Shown here in pieces: positions 20,899 through 27,790 of a DNA stretch of 64,000 nt (position 1 is its first letter; each line of letters opens with the position of its first letter). The stretch is from Candidatus Sulfotelmatobacter sp. (GTDB lineage: Bacteria > Vulcanimicrobiota > Vulcanimicrobiia > Vulcanimicrobiales > Vulcanimicrobiaceae). The position numbers and the translations under genes are program-made. The notes under the pieces were generated by a model that was not told where the DNA came from, searched no databases, and saw nothing but the letters and a program-made list of their open reading frames with translations. The stretch is taken from NCBI GenBank assembly GCA_035504415.1, contig DATJRY010000010.1:1-64000 (forward strand), given 5' to 3'.

Positions 20899-21308
20899 CC
20901 GAAACGGTGATCGGGCTCGACGTCGGCAGCAAACGCATCGGCGTCGCCGTCGGCGAAGGCAGCTTCGCCTTTCCGCACGCGACGCTCGAACGCACCAATG
21001 TGCGCGACGACGTCGCCAAGATCGTCGCGATCGCCCGCGAGCGCGGCGCGCGCACCATCGTGGTCGGCGATCCGCTGACGATGGCCGGTGAACGCGCGCT
21101 GGCCAGCGAGAAGATCGACGCGTTCGTCGCGCACCTGGCCCGGGCGTGGGACGGCGCGATCGAACGGATCGACGAGCGGCTGACGACGGCCGCCGCGCAG
21201 AAGGCGCTGATCGGCGCCGACGTGTCGCGCGCGAAGCGCAAGCAGGTCGTCGACCAACTCGCCGCCGTCGGCATCTTGGAGACATGGCTAGCCCGCAGAC
21301 GTCGGTGA
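20895..21308 (+). CDS. ruvX: RuvX/YqgF, RNase H-fold pre-16S rRNA nuclease
   Basis: 137 residues, ATGA overlap with recO. Family start VIGLDVGSKRIGVAVGE carries the first catalytic Asp; IVVGDPLTMAGE and IERIDERLTT follow, with the last acid near LTTAAAQKAL. Trims the 5' end of 16S rRNA precursor or resolves junctions. Followed by mltG as in many genomes. Confidence 0.95.
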   Translation: MTETVIGLDVGSKRIGVAVGEGSFAFPHATLERTNVRDDVAKIVAIARERGARTIVVGDPLTMAGERALASEKIDAFVAHLARAWDGAIERIDERLTTAAAQKALIGADVSRAKRKQVVDQLAAVGILETWLARRRR

Positions 21309-22312
21309 ACCGCGCCCGCGCCGCCCTCATCGGCGTCGCGCTCGCGGTGCTGGTCAGCGCGGGGACGATCGTGTTGGCGGCCTCGCTGTGGTTCCAGCAC
21401 GCCGTCTACGGGGATCGTGCGCTGCCGGCCGTCCAGACCGACGTCGTCGTGCCGCGCGGGTCGACGTTCGGCCAGGTCGTCACGCTGCTCGACACGCATC
21501 GCGTCCTCGCACACCCGCTCGCGTTCCGGCTGCTGGCGCGCTTGCGGTCGGTCGAGGCCGACGTCCAGGCCGGCGAGTACCGCTTTCCGGCGCACCAGTC
21601 CAGCGACGAAGTGCTCGAACGGCTGGTGCGCGGCGAGCAGTATGCGGTCTGGGTCACGATTCCCGAGGGCTTCACCGCGCGCGAGATCGCCACGACGCTC
21701 GCCGCGCGCGGGTTGAAGCCGGCCGACGACTTCGAGCGCGTGTTCTTGCACGAGCCGCTGACCGTCGACGGCACGCGGGCGCCCGACCTCGAGGGCTATC
21801 TCTTTCCGAGTACCTATCTCTTGCCGGTCGACGACTCACCCGAGGCGATCGCCGACGTGCTGGTCGGACAGTTCTTCCAGGAGCTGCCGCCCCACGCCGC
21901 CGCGCGCGCGCGCGCGCTGCACGTCACCGTCCCGCAGGCGGTGACGGTTGCCTCGCTGGTCGAGCGCGAAGGCAAGGTCGACGACGAGCGGCCGTTGATC
22001 GCATCGGTCATCTACAACCGCTTGCGGCGCAAGATGCCGCTCGAGATCGACGCCTCGCTCGAGTACGCGTTTCCGACCCATCACGACGTCATCACCGCGC
22101 GCGATCTGCACGTCGACTCGCCGTACAACACCTACCGGCACGTGGGCCTGCCCCCGACGCCGATCGCCAATCCGGGCAAGCCCAGCCTCGATGCCGCGTT
22201 CGCACCCGCGACGACGGACTATCTGTACTACGTCGCGAAAGGGGACGGTCGCCACGCGTTCGCGCGCACGTACGCCGAGCACCAGGCGAACGTCGCCCGC
22301 TACCTCAAGTAA
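21284..22312 (+). CDS. mltG: Endolytic murein transglycosylase MltG
   Basis: About 342 residues. One N-terminal membrane helix (LIGVALAVLVSAGTIVLAAS), then a LysM-like subdomain and the YceG catalytic domain: ASLVEREGKVDDERPLIASV contains the catalytic Glu, then SPYNTYRHVGLPPTPIANPG. Cleaves nascent glycan strands to set their length. ATG 21284 lies inside ruvX; GTG 21305, overlapping the ruvX stop as GTGA, is an equally good start and fits local habit. Confidence 0.95.
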   Translation: MASPQTSVNRARAALIGVALAVLVSAGTIVLAASLWFQHAVYGDRALPAVQTDVVVPRGSTFGQVVTLLDTHRVLAHPLAFRLLARLRSVEADVQAGEYRFPAHQSSDEVLERLVRGEQYAVWVTIPEGFTAREIATTLAARGLKPADDFERVFLHEPLTVDGTRAPDLEGYLFPSTYLLPVDDSPEAIADVLVGQFFQELPPHAAARARALHVTVPQAVTVASLVEREGKVDDERPLIASVIYNRLRRKMPLEIDASLEYAFPTHHDVITARDLHVDSPYNTYRHVGLPPTPIANPGKPSLDAAFAPATTDYLYYVAKGDGRHAFARTYAEHQANVARYLK

Positions 22313-22322
22313 GGAGAACGCC

Positions 22323-22619
22323 ATCGATACCAACGGCAGCCCCGGCGCAAACGGCGACGGCGAGAAGCGAGCGCTCGACCTCAAGGACGTGCTCGAGCTC
22401 CACACCGACGACGGCAACGAGCTCCACTTCGAGGTCGTCGGCCTGGTCGAGGACGAGGAGAACAACGCCTACGCGGTCTGCTACAACGAGGCCGGCGACG
22501 AGTTCATCGTCACCGACAAGTTCGGGGAGCTGTTGGACGACGAGGAGCTGGCGCAGGAGATCCTCGACGACTTCTTCGTCTTGGCCGAGGAGTCGGGCGG
22601 AGCCGAAGAACCGGGTTAA
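22323..22619 (+). CDS. DUF1292 protein
   Basis: About 98 residues, strongly acidic. The DUF1292 core runs DVLELHTDDGNELHFEVVG to DEFIVTDKFGELLDDEEL. No ATG, GTG or TTG precedes the core in this frame, but AAGGAG (22311-22316) lies six bases before ATC 22323, so an ATC initiator is proposed. Ten bases after mltG; the ruvX-DUF1292-mltG grouping is known from Firmicutes. Function unknown. Confidence 0.85.
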   Translation: MDTNGSPGANGDGEKRALDLKDVLELHTDDGNELHFEVVGLVEDEENNAYAVCYNEAGDEFIVTDKFGELLDDEELAQEILDDFFVLAEESGGAEEPG

Positions 22620-22686
22620 CGCCAGCGACCGGCCCGGCCGACGAAAGGGAGGGGGCCCTGGGCGTCCGAACCTGGGGACCCGGCGC

Positions 22687-22775
22687 GGAGAGATGGCCGA
22701 GCGGCTGAAGGCGGCGGTTTGCTAAACCGTTATACGAGTAACATCGTATCGAGGGTTCGAATCCCTCTCTCTCCG
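22687..22775 (+). tRNA. tRNA-Ser (GCT)
   Basis: Full cloverleaf with long variable arm: acceptor GGAGAGA/TCTCTCC, anticodon loop TTGCTAA, variable-arm stem around TACGAG/ATCGTA, T-loop TTCGAAT. Discriminator G; CCA not encoded. Reads AGC/AGU serine codons. Confidence 0.97.
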
Positions 22776-22842
22776 AAGTCGACGCGGCAGGAACCGTCAT
22801 CTCCGCCGCGTATTCGTTCGGGTCGCCGCGCAGGCGACGCAC

Positions 22843-22916
22843 GCGGTCGTAGCTCAATTGGATAGAGCAACAGGCTACGAACTTGTAGGTTGGGGGTTCG
22901 AGTCCCTCCGACCGCG
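22843..22916 (+). tRNA. tRNA-Arg (ACG)
   Basis: Acceptor GCGGTCG/CGACCGC, D-arm GCTCAATTGGATAGAGC, anticodon stem ACAGG/CTTGT with loop CTACGAA, T-loop TTCGAGT. ACG anticodon, read as inosine after deamination by the tadA product encoded 2.4 kb away. CCA not encoded. Confidence 0.95.
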
Positions 22917-22928
22917 TATTCGAACGAA

Positions 22929-22963
22929 ACGGCCCGCACGAACAGATCGCGCGGGCCGTTTTT
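22929..22963 (+). terminator. Intrinsic terminator after tRNA-Arg
   Basis: Nine-base stem ACGGCCCGC/GCGGGCCGT followed by TTTTT. It ends the tRNA transcript and faces the convergent protease gene that ends five bases beyond. Confidence 0.85.
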
Positions 22964-22967
22964 CGTA

Positions 22968-24491
22968 CTAGCGCTTGCGCAGCACGAGATAGCCGTCGGG
23001 GTAGTCGAACGTGATGTTGAACGCGCGCAAGAACTCGAGCCCGACCAGCACGTCGCTGTGCCCCATCGACGGTGACGCACAGGCCGGCACCGGTTGATAG
23101 ACGATGGGCCCGAGCTGCAGGCTTTGGAGCTTCCCGCATTTGTCGAGCTCACGCCCGTTGACGCCGACGATGTACGCTTCTTGCATGAGCGAGGTCGGGT
23201 CGACGATGAACGCGACGTGGTCGCGGCTCTGCAGCTCCGTGCTGAAGAGCACCAGCGCGGGGCTGCCGCTGTCGAGCGTGGCCAGTACCGGGACACGGCC
23301 GCCCGCCCGCATCGGTACTCGCGGCTGACCGCTGGTCAGATCGACGGGCACGACGAACCCAACGCTCTTGTCGGGCTCGAAACGGGTCGGGTCGAGGATG
23401 CGCAGCGTCTGCTGATCGAGGTTCAGGTCGACGATCGCTCCCGCGAAGAGGTCGAAGCCGATCACGCCATCGAAGCCGCGCCACGCGTCGGCCTCCTCGT
23501 CGATGCCCGTGTACGCGGCGACGTTGCGCAAGGTACTGTTTCCGAACGCGATCGTGTCGAGCTGGTAGACGTTGCTGGCCACGCCGCCGCCGATGCCCAC
23601 GATGCGCGACTCCGTGATGCGGTGCGCGTTCGCGCGCCGCGCGAAGGTGTCGGTGAGGACGATCGAGCTCGCACCGGTGTCGAGGAAGAAGTGCCCTTTG
23701 ACGCCGTTCACGACGGCGTCGACGGTGATCCGCTCCTCGGTGAGCTCGACCGGCACCGTTCCCATCGCGGGATCGAACGACCAGGTCGCACGCGGCGCGG
23801 GTGGGTGCAGCTCGGCGTCGCTGACGGGCGCATTCGCGGTGACCGACGTGTAGGCGTAGATCGGGCGCGTGCCGCGATAGCGCCAACTGCTGATCACGCG
23901 CTTCCCCCCGCCGACGTCGGTGTAGCCGAGAATGTCGAGCGCCGTCTCGTAGTCGCCGCCCGGATCGAGCACGACGTGTTTGAACGCGCCCGTCGACGGA
24001 TCGATCGCGACGTCGACGGGGACGCCGACCGCCGGTGCGAGGTGAACCCACGTGACCGCCGTCCCGTCGAGCGTCTCGGCGCGCAACACGGTCGCCGGCG
24101 CGTCGCCCAGCCCTTCGCCGAACAAGCTCGCGTCGGTCGCGGCGTAGCGAGCCGGCTCGCCGACGCTCTGCACCGTGAACCCGTTCTCGTTGGACGTCCA
24201 GAGCACGCGTCCGGTGAAGCCGTTCTGGAAGACTTGCTGCCGCCGCTCGTACACGTTGCGATAGGCGATGCCGCGCCGGAAGTGCGTGAGGCGGGCGACG
24301 ACGGTGTCACCGCGCGTCTCCGTGCCGCTCTCGCGCAGCGAGGTGATGCTGCCGTCGCCGTCTTGCCAGCCGACGTACGCGCGGTGCTTGGCGAGCAGCG
24401 CGGCCGCGTCGTCGGCGGCGACGGGCGTGCCGCTCATGCCGAACAGCGCCAGCGCGATCAGAGCGATGGTCCCGACCATCCGTGCGACCAT
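22968..24491 (-). CDS. Exported two-domain retropepsin-like aspartic protease
   Basis: 507 residues from the ATG preceded by GAGGGG; the longer frame adds 23 unlikely residues. Signal peptide (VGTIALIALALFGMSGTPVAA), an N-terminal lipoprotein-localisation-like domain of about 230 residues, then two retropepsin folds: the first with FFLDTGASSIVL (about 268), the second with LATLDSGSPALVLF (about 405). Each fold ends in a hydrophobic glycine motif (GFDGVIGFDLF, VLVGLEFLRAF). The pair could form one intramolecular pepsin-like site. Periplasmic protease role inferred from the PF13650-type family; target unknown. Confidence 0.85.
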   Translation of the reverse strand: MVARMVGTIALIALALFGMSGTPVAADDAAALLAKHRAYVGWQDGDGSITSLRESGTETRGDTVVARLTHFRRGIAYRNVYERRQQVFQNGFTGRVLWTSNENGFTVQSVGEPARYAATDASLFGEGLGDAPATVLRAETLDGTAVTWVHLAPAVGVPVDVAIDPSTGAFKHVVLDPGGDYETALDILGYTDVGGGKRVISSWRYRGTRPIYAYTSVTANAPVSDAELHPPAPRATWSFDPAMGTVPVELTEERITVDAVVNGVKGHFFLDTGASSIVLTDTFARRANAHRITESRIVGIGGGVASNVYQLDTIAFGNSTLRNVAAYTGIDEEADAWRGFDGVIGFDLFAGAIVDLNLDQQTLRILDPTRFEPDKSVGFVVPVDLTSGQPRVPMRAGGRVPVLATLDSGSPALVLFSTELQSRDHVAFIVDPTSLMQEAYIVGVNGRELDKCGKLQSLQLGPIVYQPVPACASPSMGHSDVLVGLEFLRAFNITFDYPDGYLVLRKR

Positions 24492-24682
24492 GGATTCCCC
24501 TCGGACGGCGCCTGCGCGCGAAAGACGATCTGGCTGAAGAGTGCCAGGCCGACCGAGCACTTGGCGGCGGATGGCGTGTGCGTCCTGCTGCGGTTTGAGA
24601 CGAAAACCGGCGGGTGCAGCCCGGCAGGGTCCCGGCGGGTTCTGCCTAATCGGCGCACGTTCGAGACGTCGGAGCCCTGCGC

Positions 24683-24754
24683 GGCTCGGTAGCTCAGCGG
24701 TAGAGCGGGGGACTCATAAGCCCTAGGTCGTAGGTTCGAATCCTACCCGAGTCA
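24683..24754 (+). tRNA. tRNA-Met, elongator type (CAT)
   Basis: Acceptor GGCTCGG/CCGAGTC with a G-T pair, D-arm GCTCAGCGGTAGAGC, anticodon loop CTCATAA, T-loop TTCGAAT, discriminator A. The first acceptor bases pair, so it is not initiator tRNA. One A-G mismatch closes the anticodon stem (GGGGA/GCCCT). A lysidine-modified tRNA-Ile (CAT) cannot be ruled out from sequence alone. Confidence 0.85.
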
Positions 24755-24762
24755 GTGTGTCG

Positions 24763-24795
24763 ACGCCCGCCCGGATGCGAGTCCGCGGCGGGCGT
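24763..24795 (+). terminator. Hairpin terminator after tRNA-Met
   Basis: Nine-base stem ACGCCCGCC/GGCGGGCGT with a 15-base loop, eight bases after the tRNA, followed by TGCGTTTGT. Confidence 0.65.
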
Positions 24796-24934
24796 TGCGT
24801 TTGTCGCTCCGACGCGGGGGCGGAGGCGCGTCGCGGCCGGGGCCCGAAACCGCGTTACGAACGGACGGGTCTTGAACCCGAGCCAGGGCGCGTTACCCAG
24901 ACACGTCCTGCTCGTTCCTGAGGTACAGTACACC

Positions 24935-25183
24935 ATGTCGACGATCCCCTGCGATTTCTGCCCGCACCCGGTTGACCGGGCGCAAATGGAAGAGATCGAG
25001 ATCAGCCATTATGTGCCGGACAGTTCGGGGGATGATCTGGCGTACGCCCGGACCTATTTCTTCGGTCACCCGGACTGCGTTCGCAAGTTCTACCGCGGGC
25101 TGGTCGAACACAAGCTCGACCTGTTCAAGCACATTCCGACCCAAGGCCCCACCGGCCCCACCGCCACCGAAGGCAATCGCTAG
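24935..25183 (+). CDS. Small cysteine-containing protein of unknown function
   Basis: 82 residues from ATG 24935. Begins TIPCDFCPHPV, a CxxC that with HPDC further on (about residue 50) could hold a metal ion; the C-terminus is Gly/Thr/Pro-rich. The frame stays open 180 bases upstream but that part is composed of tRNA-terminator sequence and is not coding. Flanked by tRNA genes; no recognised family. Confidence 0.6.
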   Translation: MSTIPCDFCPHPVDRAQMEEIEISHYVPDSSGDDLAYARTYFFGHPDCVRKFYRGLVEHKLDLFKHIPTQGPTGPTATEGNR

Positions 25184-25221
25184 CGCGCTCGCTCCGCGAC
25201 CGCGCCGCGCCGTAGGAAGGC

Positions 25222-25244
25222 TGACCCGCGTCGAACGCGGGTCA
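25222..25244 (+). terminator. Hairpin after the small Cys protein
   Basis: Nine-base perfect stem TGACCCGCG/CGCGGGTCA with a 5-base loop. A second 8-bp stem, CGTTCGGC/GCCGAACG (25253-25279), follows, ending two bases before the next tRNA. No T-run. Confidence 0.6.
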
Positions 25245-25281
25245 TGCCGACCCGTTCGGCGAGCAAAGCGAGCCGAACGCT

Positions 25282-25355
25282 GCTCCCGTAGCTCAATTGG
25301 ATAGAGTGTCGCCCTCCGAAGGCGAAGGTTGCCCGTTCGAGCCGGGCCGGGAGCG
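25282..25355 (+). tRNA. tRNA-Arg (CCG)
   Basis: Acceptor GCTCCCG/CGGGAGC, D-arm GCTCAATTGGATAGAGT, anticodon stem TCGCC/GGCGA with loop CTCCGAA, T-loop TTCGAGC. CCA not encoded. The 3' end runs straight into the tadA reading frame. Confidence 0.95.
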
Positions 25356-25356
25356 A

Positions 25357-25818
25357 ATTTCCCTCGCCGCCGCGAGCGCGTCGGACGAGGCGTACCTGCG
25401 GCGCGCGATGGCGCTTGCCGACCAGGCCGCCGCGGCCGGCGACGTGCCGATCGGCGCCGTGCTGGTCGTCGACGACCGCGTCTTCGAGGCCCGCAACGAG
25501 AAGGAGCTGCGACCGGATCCGACCGCGCACGCGGAGCTGCTGGTCATCCGGGCGGCGGCGCAGGCGCTCGGCCGCTGGCGGATCGGCGGTTCGCTCTACG
25601 TCACCAAAGAGCCGTGCCCGATGTGTGCGGGCGCCTTGGCCGGCGCGCGAATCGAACGGTTGATTTACGGTTGTCGCGATCCGAAGGGAGGGGCGGCGGG
25701 GTCCGTCATCGATATACTCGGTTCGGCCGCCGTGAACCATCGCGTCGAGGTCATCGACGGGGTGCTCGCGGACGAGACTGCCGCCCAGCTGCGCGAGTTC
25801 TTCGCCCGGCGGCGGTGA
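25357..25818 (+). CDS. tadA: tRNA adenosine(34) deaminase TadA
   Basis: About 153 residues. Family motifs: DVPIGAVLVVDD, the zinc/catalytic TAHAELLVIRAAA (HAE) and [15 protein letters not shown] (PCxxC). Converts A34 to inosine in tRNA-Arg(ACG), present nearby. The conserved N-terminal helix (SDEAYLRRAMALAD) lies upstream of the first ATG; the only candidate initiators before it are ATT 25357, one base after the tRNA-Arg end, or weaker codons. The tRNA's own GGGAG could act as ribosome binding site, implying a shared transcript processed at the tRNA 3' end. Confidence 0.9.
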   Translation: MSLAAASASDEAYLRRAMALADQAAAAGDVPIGAVLVVDDRVFEARNEKELRPDPTAHAELLVIRAAAQALGRWRIGGSLYVTKEPCPMCAGALAGARIERLIYGCRDPKGGAAGSVIDILGSAAVNHRVEVIDGVLADETAAQLREFFARRR

Positions 25819-25822
25819 CCAC

Positions 25823-25910
25823 GGAGAGGTGGTCGAGTGGTTGAAGGCACCCGCCTCGAAAGCGGGCAGACGTTGATAGCGTCTCGAGAGTTCGAATCTC
25901 TCCCTCTCCG
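25823..25910 (+). tRNA. tRNA-Ser (CGA)
   Basis: Acceptor GGAGAGG/CCTCTCC, anticodon loop CTCGAAA, long variable arm, T-loop TTCGAAT, discriminator G. The three following bases are CCA, unlike the other tRNAs here, which may be chance. Begins four bases after the tadA stop. Confidence 0.96.
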
Positions 25911-25915
25911 CCATA

Positions 25916-25950
25916 AAGAAAAAGACGAGCTGTTAGCTCGTCTTTTTCTT
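25916..25950 (+). terminator. Strong bidirectional intrinsic terminator
   Basis: Fifteen-base perfect inverted repeat, AAGAAAAAGACGAGC and its complement, with a 5-base loop; the A-tract and T-tract are part of the stem, so it can terminate from both strands. Ends the tRNA/tadA cluster. Confidence 0.9.
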
Positions 25951-25996
25951 CTGGCGGATCGGGGGTTGAAAGGCGCTCCGCCCCTGGCTGCGCGCC

Positions 25997-26044
25997 CCCC
26001 ACGCCCTAGGGGCGTGGGGCCCCCCGGGCGTGCAAGCCCGGGGG
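25997..26044. repeat. Tandem GC-only hairpins beside a G-rich tract
   Basis: Two perfect stem-loops in direct succession: CCCCACGCCC/GGGCGTGGGG (10 bp, loop TAG, 25997-26019) and CCCCCGGGC/GCCCGGGGG (9 bp, 6-base loop, 26021-26044). The following 100 bases on the plus strand carry many GGG/GGGG runs. This lies past the 3' end of the minus-strand gene at 26152 and may terminate it, or form unusual structure. Confidence 0.6.
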
Positions 26045-26151
26045 CGTTGCGGTGGGGCGGGATTCCCCGAGGGGGCTTGCAATGGGCCGTTGTGGTTAGG
26101 GGGTGGGATTGTCCGGGGCGGGGCTGGGCGCGGTGGGGGCGCGCGGTGGTG

Positions 26152-26895
26152 CTAGCGCTTTGGCGTGGGGGTGGGTTGGGGTGGGGCGGCGAGTTTGGGG
26201 TCGGTTGGGGTGGTGGGGAAGGTGAAGTCTTCGTTGGTGGCTTCGGCGTGGGCGCTGATGCGGCCGAGGTGGAGCACGGCGTAGAAGGTGGCGTTGTAGA
26301 CGGCGTGGCGGACGAGCCAGTGGCCGTCGACGGTGGTGTAGTCGACCGTCATCTGTTGGGTCGGGCCGGTGTAGGTCACGCTCGTCGGCAGGTTCGTCGC
26401 CGTGTCGACGTAGACGTCGTGCAGGTAGAAGGTCGAGTTGTTGCCCGTCGTGAGGGAGGGGAGCGGGTCCATCACGATGTGGGCGATTTTGTCGTTCGAG
26501 TCGGGGGCGTAGTCGGCGTGGTAGTAGCGCAGCGCCGTGACGATCACGTCGGCGTGCGCGGGCTCCTTGAACGTGATGGGTTCGACCTGTTGGACGTACG
26601 CCAGCGCGTTACGGTGCAGGGCGCTGTAGACGAAATTGAAGTACGAGAGCGCGTCGAAGGTCGGCGGCATCGGGAAGCTGTGCCCGTACTGATGCTGGCC
26701 GCGGGGAAGGTCCTGCAGGGACGCAAAGTCGTCGGCGGTGCGCGTCTCGACGGCGCGCGCGATCGACTCGTGGCGGTTCAGGGACGGCACGTCGACGGTC
26801 ACCGTCGTGCGGTACGCGAGGTAGGGCGGTGCTTGCGCGTAGGCGGCGGCGGCAGCGTTGCACGCCAGGCGGAAGGCGACGTCGGCGGGGATCAC
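26152..26895 (-). CDS. Exported protein of unknown function
   Basis: About 247 residues from a GTG. Starts with a short hydrophobic leader (VAFRLACNAAAAAYAQA) that looks like a weak or truncated signal peptide, then alternating beta-strand segments (YRTTVTVDVPSL; NSTFYLHDVYVDTATNLPT; GHWLVRHAVYNATFYAVLHLG), resembling lipoprotein-carrier-like beta sheets, and a Pro/Thr-rich end. I do not recognise a family. The divergent gene begins only 15 bases away, which leaves little room for a promoter, so the true start may be elsewhere. Confidence 0.55.
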   Translation of the reverse strand: MIPADVAFRLACNAAAAAYAQAPPYLAYRTTVTVDVPSLNRHESIARAVETRTADDFASLQDLPRGQHQYGHSFPMPPTFDALSYFNFVYSALHRNALAYVQQVEPITFKEPAHADVIVTALRYYHADYAPDSNDKIAHIVMDPLPSLTTGNNSTFYLHDVYVDTATNLPTSVTYTGPTQQMTVDYTTVDGHWLVRHAVYNATFYAVLHLGRISAHAEATNEDFTFPTTPTDPKLAAPPQPTPTPKR

Positions 26896-26910
26896 AAAGG
26901 CGGCCTCATC

Positions 26911-27366
26911 GTGTCGGACTCTTCGCGAACAACGTACGTCGGCACCGCCCCGTTCCTGAGCGCGGCCGGGGCAAGGACCATCCTGGCGGCCGCGCTGGCC
27001 GAGGCCGATGCGATCGGCGTTGCGCAGTGCGTCGCGGTGGTCGACGCGGGCGGACATTTGCTGGCCTTCGGGCGCTCGGACGGCGCCCGCATCGGCTCGA
27101 TCTCGATCGCGCAGACCAAGGCGATGTCGGCCGCCACCCGCAAGCGCCCCTCGGGTGAGGAAGGGGGCGGCGACCAACTGGTGCAGATTCGGTTGGCGCT
27201 GGCCGCCGACCGCGTCACCGGGATCGCCGGCGGCCTGCCGATCGTCGCCGAGGGCAGCGTGATCGGCGGGGTCGGCGTGAGCAGCGGGACCAGCGAGCAG
27301 GACGCGCAGTGCGCACGGGCCGGCATCGCCGCGATCGGTCTCGACCCGGACGCGCGGGCGCGATGA
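26911..27366 (+). CDS. GlcG/HbpS-like heme-binding family protein (DUF336)
   Basis: 151 residues from GTG 26911 (AAAGG ten bases upstream). Family features: LSAAGARTILAAALAEADAIG, AVVDAGGHLLAFGRSDGARIGS, the AQTKAMSAATRKRPSGE segment and GGLPIVAEGSVIGGVGVSSGT near the end. Members bind heme or act in glycolate/corrinoid-linked contexts; many are of unknown role. The stop overlaps the start of the broken maoC gene. Confidence 0.88.
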   Translation: MSDSSRTTYVGTAPFLSAAGARTILAAALAEADAIGVAQCVAVVDAGGHLLAFGRSDGARIGSISIAQTKAMSAATRKRPSGEEGGGDQLVQIRLALAADRVTGIAGGLPIVAEGSVIGGVGVSSGTSEQDAQCARAGIAAIGLDPDARAR

Positions 27367-27790
27367 CCGGCTACGGCACCAAAGCCTACGAAGCGTTCGC
27401 GGTCGGGATCGCGCCGAGTTCGCGAAGACGATCACGGAGGCGGACGTCTTGCTGTTCGCGGGCGTGAGCGGCGATCAATATCCGTTGCACGTCGATGCCG
27501 AGTACGCGCGCGGGACGCGCTTCGGTCAGCGCGCGGCGCACGGCATGCTCTCGGCGAGCCTGCTCTCGACCGTCAACGGGCTGCTGCTGCAAAAGCCCGG
27601 CGGCATCTACGTCGAGCAGACGCTGCATTTCCGCAAACCCGTGTTCCTCGGCGACACGCTGACCGCCAGCGCCGAGGTCGTCGAGCTGATCCCCGAGCGC
27701 CGCCGCTTTCGCGCGCGCACGCAGGTCGTCAACCAGCGCGGCGACGTCGTGGTCGAGGGGATCGCCGTGCTGCAGAAGGACGAACGGTGA
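27363..27790 (+). pseudogene. MaoC-like (R)-hydratase/dehydratase with a single-base frameshift
   Basis: ATG 27363 overlaps the preceding stop (ATGA) and opens the expected N-terminus, TGYGTKAYEAFAVG. After GGG at 27405-27407 the frame is lost; the conserved continuation DRAEFAKTITEADVLLFAGV is in the +1-shifted frame and runs on to the stop at 27790. One additional G would restore an intact hot-dog hydratase of about 142 residues. The C-terminal part has the active-site HGMLSASLLS preceded by SGDQYPLHVDAEYA. Hydrates 2-enoyl-CoA in the intact family. TTG 27449 could give a 113-residue remnant lacking the N-terminal strand. Confidence 0.8.

Noticed and set aside
24683-24754. Initiator tRNA-fMet
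   Set aside because: The first acceptor pair is matched and the anticodon stem lacks the three consecutive G-C pairs of initiators.
24755-24934. Upstream part of the open frame before the small Cys protein
   Set aside because: It covers the tRNA terminator hairpin and reads as low-complexity sequence.
25297-25356. tadA starting at TTG 25297
   Set aside because: This lies inside the tRNA-Arg gene; the tRNA fold is complete and takes precedence.
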